Below, in pieces: positions 27,309-37,104 of a stretch of 64,000 nucleotides of DNA (position 1 is the first letter of the stretch; every line of letters starts with the position of its first letter). The notes beneath the pieces were generated by a model that was not told where the DNA came from, did not search any database, and saw nothing but the letters and a program-made list of their open reading frames with translations. Source of the stretch: Marinobacter maritimus. GTDB taxonomy: Bacteria > Pseudomonadota > Gammaproteobacteria > Pseudomonadales > Oleiphilaceae. The stretch lies in NCBI RefSeq assembly GCF_007671675.1, contig NZ_VCGW01000002.1, forward strand, positions 1,017,964 to 1,081,963. The letters are read 5' to 3'. The translations under genes were made by a program, and so were the position numbers.

Positions 27309-27806
27309 TCAGCCGGCCGGCGCCCACAGGCCTTGTAATTGGCCAAGCAGTGAAGACCCAACCCCCTGTTCTCCCAGGAAGCCCATAATAATCGGTACAA
27401 ACTGTTGGATCATCGCGCTGTCCATGCCCAGCGCCGAGAACGCTGACTGCACACCACTCATGGACGAAATATTGGAGAACAGGCTTTCTCCCAGACCGCT
27501 GTTTCCTCCCAAGAGACCGGACAAGCCCGACGCGTTGTTGGTCAGAGCGCCCATGGCGCTGGAGCCAAGCTCATTTTTCGCCAGCTGTAATAATGCACCA
27601 GTGCCACCAACCGCCTGAGTTTCGGTGATGCCAAGCTGATCCTGGAGCGTGCCGACAAGTTGTTGGGCTTCTCCATTGACTTCTGTTGCTGAAGAGAGGG
27701 CTTGTGCCCCGCCGGATAAGGCATCGTTGAGGCTGAAAGCGCCAGCGGTCGGTGCCAGTAGGTAGATACTCGAAACAAAAAGGAACTGTTTAATAATGGC
27801 GTTCAT
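27309..27806 (-). CDS. Secreted DUF2780 protein
   Basis: A 165-residue protein with a signal peptide (cleavage about residue 22, AGA) and a DUF2780 region: low-complexity, Gly/Ser/Leu-rich helices (GALLQLAKNELG, VPIIMGFLG). Function unknown; probably periplasmic. ATG 27806 is chosen because AGGA lies seven bases before it; a GTG two codons upstream is also in frame. It converges with the M15 peptidase. Confidence 0.75.
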   Translation of the reverse strand: MNAIIKQFLFVSSIYLLAPTAGAFSLNDALSGGAQALSSATEVNGEAQQLVGTLQDQLGITETQAVGGTGALLQLAKNELGSSAMGALTNNASGLSGLLGGNSGLGESLFSNISSMSGVQSAFSALGMDSAMIQQFVPIIMGFLGEQGVGSSLLGQLQGLWAPAG

Positions 27807-28136
27807 TGTCACGTCCTGCGGGGTGTGGTGGAAATCACATTAATATATTGGGGGCTTGGGGCAGAATAAAAGTGTGGGAAATCGAGACAGATCGATATTT
27901 CATCGCTTTCAGCCTGCTCACAGCACCAATGAGGTTGCCAGAAACAACATCAAACCCACGCCGCTGCTTCGCCCAGGTGCGAGGCTATGGCCAGAGCCTG
28001 CTCGGTCAGCTCCATACTCTGCGTCATGTCGCGCTCCGGTATCATTGTTGGAGTTTTGACTATAGCAGGGGGAGCAGAGCAGAGAGTTAATATCAGTTGG
28101 TTACGTTTTCACTTTGCCCCGACAACCCTTTTTTAC
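27807..28136. other. 330-base gap without a clear gene
   Basis: The only candidate is a 25-codon minus-strand frame from ATG 28027 to a stop at 27950, preceded by GGAGCG, with no recognisable content. Low confidence that it is translated. No terminator or repeat seen. Confidence 0.45.
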
Positions 28137-28805
28137 TCAAGCAAAATCGTATTCTCCGCCTTTTTCAAGGGCATTCTGGTATGCAGGCCTGGCGTGCACT
28201 TGTTTTACCCACTCTGTGATATGAGGCCGGGCTTTGCCGACGATGCCACGGGCCACTGACGCTTCCAGCGGAAAGCTCATCTGAATATCCGCTGCGCTGA
28301 GTTTGTCCCCCAGAAACCAGGTGTTTTTCGCGAGGTGGGATTCGACAAAATCCAGGTGTGTTTTGATCATTGGGCCGATAAAAATTTCATTGGTTTTGTC
28401 TGCAATGCCTTTTGCTACGGGCTTGATAAAAAACGGCATCGGGCTGGTTTTTACCTTTTCGAATACCAGGCGCATAACCAGCGGCGGCATCAATGAGCCT
28501 TCGGCGTAATGCAGCCAGTAGGTGTAATCAAGCCACACTTGCCCTCCGCCCTCTGGCAGCATGGTGTCTTTGCCATAGGTGTGGGCAAGGTATTCAATAA
28601 TAGCGCCGGACTCCGCCACTACCAGATCACCGTCAGTGATCACTGGTGATTTGCCCAGCGGGTGTATTTTCTTGAGGCTTGCCGGCGCCAGCATGGTTTT
28701 CGGGTCACGCTCGTAACGCTGGATCTCGTACGGGACTCCAAGCTCTTCCAGCATCCAGAGAATACGTTGTGAGCGGGAATTATTCAGGTGGTGGACTGTG
28801 ATCAT
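28137..28805 (-). CDS. Glutathione S-transferase
   Basis: A 222-residue cytoplasmic GST. The thioredoxin-like N-terminal half has HHLNNSRSQRILWMLEELG with the active-site Ser/Asn region near residue 9, the cis-proline segment GKSPVI near 51 and the glutathione-binding ESGAIIEYLA near 65; the C-terminal half is helical with the N-capping SAADIQMSFP motif. Probable role is detoxification or thiol exchange. Substrate unknown. Confidence 0.9.
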   Translation of the reverse strand: MITVHHLNNSRSQRILWMLEELGVPYEIQRYERDPKTMLAPASLKKIHPLGKSPVITDGDLVVAESGAIIEYLAHTYGKDTMLPEGGGQVWLDYTYWLHYAEGSLMPPLVMRLVFEKVKTSPMPFFIKPVAKGIADKTNEIFIGPMIKTHLDFVESHLAKNTWFLGDKLSAADIQMSFPLEASVARGIVGKARPHITEWVKQVHARPAYQNALEKGGEYDFA

Positions 28806-28840
28806 GCAGAGACTCCGTTCGTTTCAAAAGAGTGGGCAGG

Positions 28841-29074
28841 TTAAGAGAGTAGTCTGCAAATGAGGTTTTGGTTCACCATCTCGGTGTTTGTTGACGCTGC
28901 TGTTTTGGCTCGGTCATTAAAAGGTGGGGCTCCCTCCTTGAGCTGCTTGCCAGTTTTGATATCCGTTGCGCAAATGGAAAGGATGAACTCTGCCGGGGAG
29001 CCGAAGGCGTAACGATTCAGTTGTGGGCATCGGTCATCAGCGAATTCATTCAAGGTGCTGCTCGCAGTCGTCAT
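28841..29074 (-). CDS. Doubtful 77-residue open frame
   Basis: An ATG-started frame in an otherwise empty 383-base gap between the GST and the FrnE-like gene. No ribosome site, signal peptide or family is visible. It may be a decayed gene or chance; nothing else in the gap is supported. Confidence 0.22.
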   Translation of the reverse strand: MTTASSTLNEFADDRCPQLNRYAFGSPAEFILSICATDIKTGKQLKEGAPPFNDRAKTAASTNTEMVNQNLICRLLS

Positions 29075-29188
29075 AGGTTTATCGTTAGAGTGTTGTTTCT
29101 TTTCGCATGAAGCTCAATCAGGTTGTGGGCATGCGCCGCCTTAGGGTGCCCGCTTGCAGAATCGTTCAGAAAGCTGACAGGATCTATT

Positions 29189-29848
29189 ATGAACAAGATA
29201 CATATCGATATTGTTTCCGACATTGCCTGCCCCTGGTGCGCCATTGGCTATGCACGGCTGGAGCTGGCCATGGAACAGCTGGCGCCAGAGTATGAGTTCA
29301 GCATTGAATGGCATGCGTTTGAACTGAACCCGGATCACAGCGGTGAGGGTGAGGCTATTTTGCCCGCTTTGGCTCGAAAGTATGGGAAGAGCGAGGAAGA
29401 GGCGCGTGCAACCCAGAATCAGATGATGATCATCGCGAAGGGGCTAGGCCTTAACTTCGAGAAGCTGCAGGAGCGATTAACCTGTAATACCTTCGATGCT
29501 CACCGGTTGGTCAAATGGGCCGGCGAGCAAGGCCAGCAGACAGGCATGAAACAAGCGCTGTTTGCCGCCTATTTCGGCAGGGCAGAGAAGGTCTCCGACC
29601 ACGAGGTTTTGCTCAAATACGTTGAGTCGCTGGGATTGGACGCAGCTAAAGCCAAAGATGTGCTGGAGTCTGACCAGTACGCGGCTGAGGTGCGAGAAGA
29701 CGAAGCCAGATATCAGCAGGCGGGTGTTACTGGGGTGCCGGCATATATCATTAATGGCAAGTATCTCATCTCCGGAGCTCAGGAACCTGAAACCCTGGTT
29801 CAGGCGCTTCGAGAGATTGGCGACGAATCGAACCAGAAAACGCAGTAA
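29189..29848 (+). CDS. FrnE-type DsbA family oxidoreductase
   Basis: A 219-residue cytoplasmic thioredoxin-fold protein. The active site CPWC is at residues 15-18 (SDIACPWCAIG), the helical insertion follows, and the cis-proline GVPAYIING is near 187. These proteins act as disulfide or 2-hydroxychromene-2-carboxylate isomerase-like oxidoreductases. ATG 29189 is chosen because homologues start at MNKIHIDIVSD and CAGGA lies just upstream. The next gene begins 29 bases later on the same strand and is likely co-transcribed. Confidence 0.85.
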   Translation: MNKIHIDIVSDIACPWCAIGYARLELAMEQLAPEYEFSIEWHAFELNPDHSGEGEAILPALARKYGKSEEEARATQNQMMIIAKGLGLNFEKLQERLTCNTFDAHRLVKWAGEQGQQTGMKQALFAAYFGRAEKVSDHEVLLKYVESLGLDAAKAKDVLESDQYAAEVREDEARYQQAGVTGVPAYIINGKYLISGAQEPETLVQALREIGDESNQKTQ

Positions 29849-29877
29849 TGTCAAAATAACACAGGAAGGTGCCCCCT

Positions 29878-31092
29878 ATGACGGATTCCAATCAGGTTGC
29901 TGGCCTCTCATCGGACCAGCTTCTCAATATTGAAAACCACATTGACCGTCGCTACATCCAGCCTGGGAAATTGCCGGGCGCACTGACACTGGTGGCTCGG
30001 CGAGGGGAGATTACCTATGTAAGCGCCCAGGGGCTGATGGATGTGGAACGCAATAAGCCGGTTCGCCGGGATACGGTTTTTCGCATTTACTCGATGACCA
30101 AGCCGATCACCTCTATCGCCATGATGCAGCTTTATGAGCAAGGGCGTTTTTTGCTGGATGATCCTGTGCACAAGTACATTCCATCGTGGAAAAACAAGCG
30201 GGTGTATAAAAGCGGCGTCTATCCGGATTTCATGACCACGCCTGCGACCAGTGCCATGACCATTCGTGACCTGTTCACTCACATGTCTGGCCTGACCTAT
30301 GGGTTTATGAACCGCACCAACGTTGATGCTGCTTATCGGGAATTGGGACTTGATGGCAGCCGGAATCTGACGTTGGAGACGCTGGTCAATCAGCTGGCGG
30401 AATTGCCGCTTGAGTTCTCACCGGGCACGGCCTGGAACTATTCCGTCAGCACGGATGTGTTGGGGTATCTTGTGCAGTTACTGGCGGATCAGCCTTTCGA
30501 TGAGTATCTGCGCGAGCACATTTTCGACCCCTTGGACATGCGCGACACCGGGTTCTACGTCCGTGATGATCAGCTTGATCGCTTCGCTGCCTGTTATCAG
30601 TACGCGCCTGGTGATCAGTTCGAACTTCAGGACGATCCGGAGACTTCACCTTTCCGGCGCCAGGGAAGATTTTTGTCTGGAGGCGGCGGATTGGTTTCCA
30701 CCATCGACGACTATTTCCATTTTGCCCAGGCACTATGTCAGGGGGGAGAGTTTAAGGGGCGGCGGATCATTGGTCGCAAAACCCTGGAATTCATGCGCAG
30801 CAACCACCTGCCTGGTAATCAGGATTTGCCGGGCCTCTCCGTGGGTGCGTTCAGCGAGACACCCTATGCCGGAAGTGGTTTCGGACTCGGCTTTTCCGTG
30901 AAGACAGACGTTGCCAAATCCCAGACCAACGGATCTGTTGGCGAATACGGCTGGGGCGGTCTGGCGAGCACCAACTTTTTTATTGATCCGGTTGAAGAGT
31001 TGGTGGTGATTTTCATGACGCAATTGATCCCCTCGTCGTCTTATCCGATCCGTCAGGAGTTGCGGGCCATCGTTAATGGAGCGTTGGTGTGA
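29878..31092 (+). CDS. Serine hydrolase of the beta-lactamase class C / family VIII esterase type
   Basis: A 404-residue protein without a signal peptide. The SxxK motif is SMTK near residue 73, the tyrosine motif is YSVSTD near 188, and the third motif is WGG near 358. This set, especially Y-S-V-S and W-G-G, is typical of family VIII carboxylesterases rather than true AmpC enzymes. It probably hydrolyses short-chain esters. The ATG 29878 has AGGAAGG eight bases upstream; a GTG at 29869 overlaps that site and is unlikely. Confidence 0.85.
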   Translation: MTDSNQVAGLSSDQLLNIENHIDRRYIQPGKLPGALTLVARRGEITYVSAQGLMDVERNKPVRRDTVFRIYSMTKPITSIAMMQLYEQGRFLLDDPVHKYIPSWKNKRVYKSGVYPDFMTTPATSAMTIRDLFTHMSGLTYGFMNRTNVDAAYRELGLDGSRNLTLETLVNQLAELPLEFSPGTAWNYSVSTDVLGYLVQLLADQPFDEYLREHIFDPLDMRDTGFYVRDDQLDRFAACYQYAPGDQFELQDDPETSPFRRQGRFLSGGGGLVSTIDDYFHFAQALCQGGEFKGRRIIGRKTLEFMRSNHLPGNQDLPGLSVGAFSETPYAGSGFGLGFSVKTDVAKSQTNGSVGEYGWGGLASTNFFIDPVEELVVIFMTQLIPSSSYPIRQELRAIVNGALV

Positions 31093-31216
31093 CCTAAGGG
31101 GTACTCAAGTACCATTGCATCATGCAGCCCGTTGATTAAAGCTTGAAAGATACTCATCCAGAGGGTCGCGCTATGTCCAGACCCTTGCGTATCCAATCAG
31201 CAACAGAGGCCAGCTC

Positions 31217-32224
31217 ATGAAGCGCGCAACGGTATCTCGTCCATTCGGACTGGACCAACTCACAGTAACCGAAGGCAAAGAGCCTGGCGAACCAGGCCCT
31301 GGCGAACTCCGGGTGCGGATCCACGCCAACTCACTGAACTATCACGACTATGCGGTGGTTGTCGGAGCCCTGCCAACCGAGAACAACCGCATCCCGATGG
31401 CGGATGGAGCGGGCGTGGTTGAGGCGGTCGGCGAAGGTGTGAGCGAGTTTTCTGTGGGTGATCATGTGGTCTCAACCTTCTTCCCCCACTGGCTCGACGG
31501 GCCAGCACCGATTGATAATTTCAGCACCACGCCAGGCGATGGGGTCGACGGCTATGCCCGGGAACAGGTGGTCGGTCCGGCTCAGGGTTTTACCCATGCC
31601 CCGAAGGGCTATAGCCATGCAGAAGCTGCGACGCTTACGACCGCCGGGCTTACCGCGTGGCGGGCACTGGTGGTAAACGGTAATCTGAAAGCTGGTGATA
31701 CAGTTCTTACCCTGGGCACCGGCGGCGTTTCCATTTTCGCCGTGCAGTTTGCAAAGATGATGGGCGCCCGAGTGATTGCTACTTCATCATCCGATGCAAA
31801 ACTCGAACGCCTGAAGGCTTTGGGTGCCGATGACACCATCAATTACAAAACCACACCTGCCTGGGGCCGGCGTGTGCTCGAGTTGACCGGTGGTCAGGGA
31901 GCCGATCACGTTATCGAGGTGGGTGGCCCAGGCACCTTGCCGGAATCCATTGAGGCCGTACGTATTGGTGGCCATATCTCGCTGATTGGTATTCTTACTG
32001 GTGTTGCGGGTGATGTTCCCACTCTTAAACTATTGGCCAAACAGGCGCGCCTGGAAGGCCTGATTGTCGGCAGCAGGGCGCAGCAGCAGGAAATGATTCG
32101 TGCCATTGAAGCCAACAAGATGCACCCGGTGATTGACCGCTCGTTCACTCTGGATGAAATTGCCGATGCGTTCCGCTATGAAGAATCTGGTGCGCACTTT
32201 GGCAAGATCTGTCTGGAGTTCTAG
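31217..32224 (+). CDS. Zinc-free-type MDR alcohol dehydrogenase / quinone oxidoreductase, copy 1
   Basis: A 335-residue NAD(P)-dependent medium-chain dehydrogenase. Seen: GEPGPGELRVRIHANSLNYHD with Asn where zinc enzymes have the catalytic Cys, GADDTINYKT, and the nucleotide-binding TLGTGGVSIFAVQFAKMMGA. No structural zinc cysteine cluster is present. Substrate unknown. A second gene of identical length at 53950-54957 on the other strand encodes a protein about 80% identical by eye. A GAGG site lies before the ATG. It follows the esterase gene by 124 bases. Confidence 0.85.
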   Translation: MKRATVSRPFGLDQLTVTEGKEPGEPGPGELRVRIHANSLNYHDYAVVVGALPTENNRIPMADGAGVVEAVGEGVSEFSVGDHVVSTFFPHWLDGPAPIDNFSTTPGDGVDGYAREQVVGPAQGFTHAPKGYSHAEAATLTTAGLTAWRALVVNGNLKAGDTVLTLGTGGVSIFAVQFAKMMGARVIATSSSDAKLERLKALGADDTINYKTTPAWGRRVLELTGGQGADHVIEVGGPGTLPESIEAVRIGGHISLIGILTGVAGDVPTLKLLAKQARLEGLIVGSRAQQQEMIRAIEANKMHPVIDRSFTLDEIADAFRYEESGAHFGKICLEF

Positions 32225-32365
32225 GAGGCCATTTCAGCGCCTCCTGTCAGTCCCGTTACCAGCATTAATATGGCATCGGCGTTATCGAGCTTCTCGTGAC
32301 GGGTCTGCACATTCAGATTGGCGATGACAAAGCTACGGCAGGGAAAAGCCCTTGCCCACAACGAA

Positions 32366-34798
32366 CTATAGCTCGTAACTCATGGCCCCCTTCGGTTCCT
32401 GGATGAAGTACCCCTGGAAGTTGCGAATACCTTGCTCCCAGAACCAGGACAGCGCTTTGGCATCCTCTACGCCGGTTACTACAATTTTCCGGCTGGAGCT
32501 GAGGGCGGCCTTGAGTTGACCCAAGAGGTCCTTCAGCGCTGGAGTTTGTTGGGCGCTGGCGCCGAGTGTTGGCGCCAGCTTCACGAGATCTACCGAATCC
32601 AGTTCCTTTATCAGGTCTACCGAGGCTGTGTCCGTGGCAACGTGTTCGATGACTAGTCCACAGCCCATGGCTTGAACCAGTTTGGCTATCTTTTTGGCCC
32701 GCGGCACATCTTTTAATACGGTCGGGCTCGACAACGCCAGGTAGATGCGGCGATTGCCCTTAATGCGATTTTCGCGTATCGCGCTACTGAGCACCGTCAG
32801 CAGATGTTCCACATCAACCATGGGGGACGACAGTTTTACGCATACCGAATAGCTGGCGGAGGCTTTGCCTTCCAGATGTGTGAGGCCTTCTACAGCGTGC
32901 TGAATCACCCAGCGATCCAGCGCGTAGAATGGGTCCCGATTGCCTCCAGGTAACCACGGCAGGAATTGCCCGGGCAAATACACCGCGTTGTTTTCGTCTA
33001 CCAGTCGCACCAGTGCTTCAAAAAGGGTGTCGCCCGTTTCCATGTTGACGATGGGTTGGTAGTGAAGCTTGAACGCCTGCGCCGCTATCAGTTCTTTGAT
33101 ACGATCATCCAATCTGGACTCGGGTGGCCGTTCCGGCGCCTGTTGCCAGATCAGTTTATTGCTGCCGGACTGCAGGGCCTTGTTGCAGGCTTTTTTTACC
33201 TCGATCAGTGCCTTGTCTTCGTCCAGGGCATGATTCAGGGTCAGCGCGCCGAGACTCAGGGTAACTGCGTCAGCGGTATTCTCGATGGCCCAGGCTGGGT
33301 TATTCAAGGTGTGATGAAAACGTTCAAGGAAGACTCTGCCATCATCGGCAGCAGGCGCAGCCACCCGAAACAGGAAGCTGCCGTTCCCAAGCGCACAACC
33401 CGAATCCCCAACAGCGAGTTGATGCGCGAAATGTTTTTCCATCCGTGCGCTCAGGTTCGCCATGGCGCGGGCGCCATGCTGGGCCAGTAGATACTCCTGC
33501 CGGTCTATATTTGCCTGCACCAGGTAGTGCGCCTGATCTTCCCGGCCGCTTTCGATTCCGGCCAGCAGGTCCACAAGTTCCGTCAGGAAGTAGTCGTGGT
33601 TGTGCAGACTGCGGGATTCCTTGCGTTGGCTGACCAGGTTGATGCGTGCCGCAATAAGTTTGGCGTTTATCAGGTGACGGTGCAGTGAGTTCAGGAACCG
33701 TTCATTATTCAGCGGCTTCCGGAAGAAATCGTTGCCCGCAATGCTATGCTGTTCGAGCAGCTCCCGTGCTTCTGTTGAGGCCGATACGAAAAGAATCGGG
33801 ATAGCCATGTAGTTGGCGTCCTGCCTGAGTACTTTTGCCAGCTCTATGCCTTGGCAACCAGGCATGTCGTGATCCAGTACAATGGCATCCGGCTGGAATT
33901 GTTCGATGCGTTCCAGGACCCGCACAGGTTGGCTCAGACCTTCTACCTCATAGCCTTCCTCGGATAGCATGGTTTCGTAGTAGCCGAGAAGGTCGGTATC
34001 GTCGTCCACCCAGAGCACCCTTGGCCGTGTTAAGGGGGTGTTCTCCAGCAATTGGTGGATGCGCTTTTTGAGTACTCCCATGTCGACAGGTTTGGTCAGG
34101 TAGATATCTGCACCGGCCCGGAGTGCCCGCATGCGGGCGACCATGTCGCTCCTGGCAGACATTATAATCACCGGGGTATTGCTGCCCGCCTGGTATTTCA
34201 TGCGCTCCAGCCAGCCGATACCTTCCAGAGCGCCTTGGGGAAAGCTGATGTCCAGTAGAATCAGATGATGAAACTGACCGTCGGTTCGCCGGGTGTAGGT
34301 GTCCGGGTCCTCAAATGTTTCGGCGCAATAACCTTGTTGTTCCAGCCAGTTCTTCAGGTAAGCGGCCTGATTTTCATCGTCTTCAATAACGGCGATGTGG
34401 TAGGTTTGACGACTCCCTACATCGGCTTTCGAGGCAAATGCGGTCATCTCCGTGTTGGGTGCGGCGCGAGAGGCCTCTTCAGTGGCTCGTTCGAGCGCTT
34501 TCAGTGAGTTTTCTATGTGCTGACGCTCCGTGGAGGTGGCATCGGATTTCGCCAGTAACGCCTGTAGCTGTTCTTCAAGTATCCGTGCTGTATTGCTGAT
34601 CTCGGGAAATTGAAAGGTGGCACCACTGCCGGTCAGCTTGTGGGCGCTTTGATACATGAATTCCAGCGCCTTCGAATTCCAGCTGACGTGCAGGAGTCGG
34701 TTCCAGGAATCTCTGAGTTCTCCCACGCGATCGGGAAGGCCGGCAATGTACCTGCTTCTGAGTTCCTGGAGCTTCTGCCCAGGGTTGGCTTCAGCCAT
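32366..34798 (-). CDS. HPt-REC-REC protein with degenerate GGDEF and EAL domains
   Basis: An 810-residue cytoplasmic signalling protein. Order: HPt with His53 in SAHKLTGSG; REC1 (about 133-252) with acidic EDD, phospho-acceptor Asp183 and Lys236; REC2 (about 259-378) with DDD, Asp309 and Lys361; a GGDEF-like fold where the active site reads GNGSF at 471-475; and an EAL-like fold starting near 575. The EAL has FEALVR but lacks the rest: KLSS for NLS, ALSSP for the ExE motif, IEHVATD for DDFGTG, VKLAP for KID. So both c-di-GMP domains look catalytically dead and may bind nucleotide or protein instead. ATG 34798 has an AGAGG site. Divergent from a chemoreceptor gene. Confidence 0.85.
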   Translation of the reverse strand: MAEANPGQKLQELRSRYIAGLPDRVGELRDSWNRLLHVSWNSKALEFMYQSAHKLTGSGATFQFPEISNTARILEEQLQALLAKSDATSTERQHIENSLKALERATEEASRAAPNTEMTAFASKADVGSRQTYHIAVIEDDENQAAYLKNWLEQQGYCAETFEDPDTYTRRTDGQFHHLILLDISFPQGALEGIGWLERMKYQAGSNTPVIIMSARSDMVARMRALRAGADIYLTKPVDMGVLKKRIHQLLENTPLTRPRVLWVDDDTDLLGYYETMLSEEGYEVEGLSQPVRVLERIEQFQPDAIVLDHDMPGCQGIELAKVLRQDANYMAIPILFVSASTEARELLEQHSIAGNDFFRKPLNNERFLNSLHRHLINAKLIAARINLVSQRKESRSLHNHDYFLTELVDLLAGIESGREDQAHYLVQANIDRQEYLLAQHGARAMANLSARMEKHFAHQLAVGDSGCALGNGSFLFRVAAPAADDGRVFLERFHHTLNNPAWAIENTADAVTLSLGALTLNHALDEDKALIEVKKACNKALQSGSNKLIWQQAPERPPESRLDDRIKELIAAQAFKLHYQPIVNMETGDTLFEALVRLVDENNAVYLPGQFLPWLPGGNRDPFYALDRWVIQHAVEGLTHLEGKASASYSVCVKLSSPMVDVEHLLTVLSSAIRENRIKGNRRIYLALSSPTVLKDVPRAKKIAKLVQAMGCGLVIEHVATDTASVDLIKELDSVDLVKLAPTLGASAQQTPALKDLLGQLKAALSSSRKIVVTGVEDAKALSWFWEQGIRNFQGYFIQEPKGAMSYEL

Positions 34799-35178
34799 TA
34801 CTACACCTCTTGAATATCGCGAGTTGCTCCTTGAGTTGTCTAGGCAATAATTAAATGGCCGCATTTGCCCGACAGGAGATTATAAAGCGTATCTCAAATT
34901 TCCCCTTTTAGTTACCCCGAGCCAATAATCCGGCTCGCTTCCTGAACATACTGCGTTCTATTCCGGAGAAAACTGGGCTTACCTTTTCTGACGCAGAAAT
35001 ATCCGTGTCCAGAAAAGCGTCGAAACGTCAGCAAGGTCGTTGGAGAAGCTCAAGTTATTCTTCACGATGCCGATATCTTTTTGCCCCAAGGGCGATTTCA
35101 GTATTTGTCCGGATCGGAACGTTGGGTTATATGTCGTGTTCTTGACGCTTACTCACTAATAACAATGGAGACTCTTCC
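34799..35178. other. Divergent intergenic region between HPt-REC gene and chemoreceptor
   Basis: 380 bases with no gene. It holds the sigma-28-like promoter at 35050-35076 (listed separately) and presumably the promoter of the minus-strand gene. The GGAGA site of the chemoreceptor lies near 35166. Confidence 0.6.
35050..35076 (+). promoter_or_regulatory. Sigma-28 (FliA)-like promoter for the chemoreceptor gene
   Basis: TCAAGTTA at 35050-35057, an 11-base spacer, and GCCGATAT at 35069-35076. The enterobacterial consensus is TAAAGTTT-N11-GCCGATAA, so six of eight and seven of eight positions match with exact spacing. It is about 100 bases before the chemoreceptor start, and such genes are commonly sigma-28 controlled. 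Confidence 0.65.
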
Positions 35179-37059
35179 GTGAAGCTCAATCTTTCCTGGC
35201 GTCAGAAGTTCCTTATGCTCACTATCGGAACATTCATTGGGCTGACAATTGTTGCCGGCGCCGTTTTCTGGGGGCTGGAAACTGTTTCATCTTCCTACCA
35301 GTCTATCTATGAGGTATCCCGTTACGAAAACAGGGCCGGGAATCTTGCCACCAAATGGAACGCTGTAGAAAACCACCTTATCAACCTCTCCGAAGATAAT
35401 CAGAGCGAACTTCTGGCAAAGCTGGAGAGCCTGGCGTCAGATGCTGAAACGCTGCAACGCCAAGCCAACCTGCTGGGCGACCCCGACAGTATCCGCTTCG
35501 CCGAGTCCATTAAGGCGGATACCGAACGCTATGTGGCAATGCGTCGGGAATGGCTCCAGCAGATGAATGCACTCGGCCTGTCAGAAGCCGTGGGAGTTCG
35601 CCAGGAACTCGCTAAAGCTATGGTAGAACTCCGGGAACTGTCATTGAGCTTGGTTGATGACGCTATCCGTGAAATCGACAGCAGCAACTATGCTTACATT
35701 AACAGTCGCGATGTTGCGCTGGCGGAACGCGCAAGCCAAGCCATTACGGTGCTGGAAGACGTTGTCATACAATTCGATTGGCAGGAAAATGTGGTTGGCG
35801 AAACTACGAGGCGGTACCGTGATGTATTCAGCCAAACTGATGCAATTCTGAGGCAAATCGCAGCCGCTTCAGGCAGCGCAGCGCAAGCCGGCAAAAGCCT
35901 GCAGCAGAATGTCATCGCGCAAAGTGAAGCCCTGCAGTCTGGCCTCATTGCCCGTACCATCCAGAGCGCTGAAGACGCCGAATCGTCGGCCAAGGTGGTC
36001 AGTGTTGGTTCCATTTTGTTGTTTGCACCCTTGCTGGCTTTGGTTTTGTTCCTCATCTCACGGGCTCTGGTTAGCCAGCTCAACCGGGTGGGTGAGTTAC
36101 TGTCGCGGGTGTCGGAAGGTGACCTTACCAAGAAGCTGGCACTCGGCGATAACCCTAACGATGAATTCAACATTCTGGGCAGTGCCACCAATCAGATGAT
36201 CGATAACATAGGCATGCTTATGCGGGAGTCTATTGCCGGTACAAACGATTTGATCGAGGTTCATGGCGAGCTTGAAAAAACCATGGTTCGACTGGCGCAG
36301 AACAGCGAAATGGTTGAGTCCCAGACGATTCTGGCAGCCACAGCCAGTCAGCAAATATCCGTCACCTTGAACGATGTTGCCGAACGCACCTCGCAGGTGG
36401 GGGTGTCTACGCAATCTGCCAACGACTCGGCCCAATCCGGCGCTCGCGTGGTTGAAGACAGCGTGACTTCCATGCGCCTGTTGTCGGGCCTTATTCAGGA
36501 TACCCATGGCCATGTCAAACTGCTCAATCAGGCCAGCTCCAAAGTTAGCGGGATTATCGGCGTCATTAACAGCTTGGCCGATCAAACCAACCTGCTGGCG
36601 CTGAATGCCGCTATTGAAGCCGCTCGGGCTGGTGAAGCCGGACGCGGATTTTCAGTGGTGGCCGACGAGGTACGCACCCTGGCGCAAAAAACCGTTGCCG
36701 CCACCACCAATATTGTATCTATTATCGACGAGCTCAACTTGCAAACTGCCAGCATGGACACCTTGGTGAATAACGGGCTTGAGATTGCCAAAGAAGGTGA
36801 ACACCACGCGTCGCAGATTGCGGACGCCATGGGTGGGGTGACCCAATCCATCAATACACTAAACTCAGAAATGGATCAGGTCGTGGTCGCCGTTGAGGAA
36901 ATTTCCGTCACCACGGAAGACATCGCGAAAAAAATGGAAGAGATTCGCGGGCAAAGTGCCGAAACACAGGCCATTGGTGCAGAGCTTGGCATGCAGAACC
37001 AGCGCTTGTCTGAGCAGGCCAGCGTGATTACAGAAAGCACACGGCGCTTCAATGTCTGA
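35179..37059 (+). CDS. Methyl-accepting chemotaxis protein
   Basis: A 626-residue transmembrane chemoreceptor. Helix one is near residues 12-32, a periplasmic helical ligand domain of about 240 residues follows, helix two is near 275-298 ([21 protein letters not shown]), then a HAMP linker and a long cytoplasmic coiled coil. The CheA/CheW-contact tip [20 protein letters not shown] is intact near residues 459-478, with the following [14 protein letters not shown]. No C-terminal CheR-tethering pentapeptide. A GGAG site precedes the ATG and a sigma-28-like promoter lies upstream. Ligand unknown. Confidence 0.93.
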   Translation: MKLNLSWRQKFLMLTIGTFIGLTIVAGAVFWGLETVSSSYQSIYEVSRYENRAGNLATKWNAVENHLINLSEDNQSELLAKLESLASDAETLQRQANLLGDPDSIRFAESIKADTERYVAMRREWLQQMNALGLSEAVGVRQELAKAMVELRELSLSLVDDAIREIDSSNYAYINSRDVALAERASQAITVLEDVVIQFDWQENVVGETTRRYRDVFSQTDAILRQIAAASGSAAQAGKSLQQNVIAQSEALQSGLIARTIQSAEDAESSAKVVSVGSILLFAPLLALVLFLISRALVSQLNRVGELLSRVSEGDLTKKLALGDNPNDEFNILGSATNQMIDNIGMLMRESIAGTNDLIEVHGELEKTMVRLAQNSEMVESQTILAATASQQISVTLNDVAERTSQVGVSTQSANDSAQSGARVVEDSVTSMRLLSGLIQDTHGHVKLLNQASSKVSGIIGVINSLADQTNLLALNAAIEAARAGEAGRGFSVVADEVRTLAQKTVAATTNIVSIIDELNLQTASMDTLVNNGLEIAKEGEHHASQIADAMGGVTQSINTLNSEMDQVVVAVEEISVTTEDIAKKMEEIRGQSAETQAIGAELGMQNQRLSEQASVITESTRRFNV

Positions 37060-37104
37060 CTGGCACTGGCGCCAATTAAATACCCAACGGTAGCCCGATT
37101 TCAA

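Noticed and set aside
29878..31092. True class C beta-lactamase
   Set aside because: No signal peptide, and the motifs YSVS and WGG fit family VIII esterases better than AmpC.
32223..32247. Hairpin AGGAGGC / GCCTCCT after the first MDR gene
   Set aside because: Seven-base stem but no T run follows, so I do not call it a terminator.
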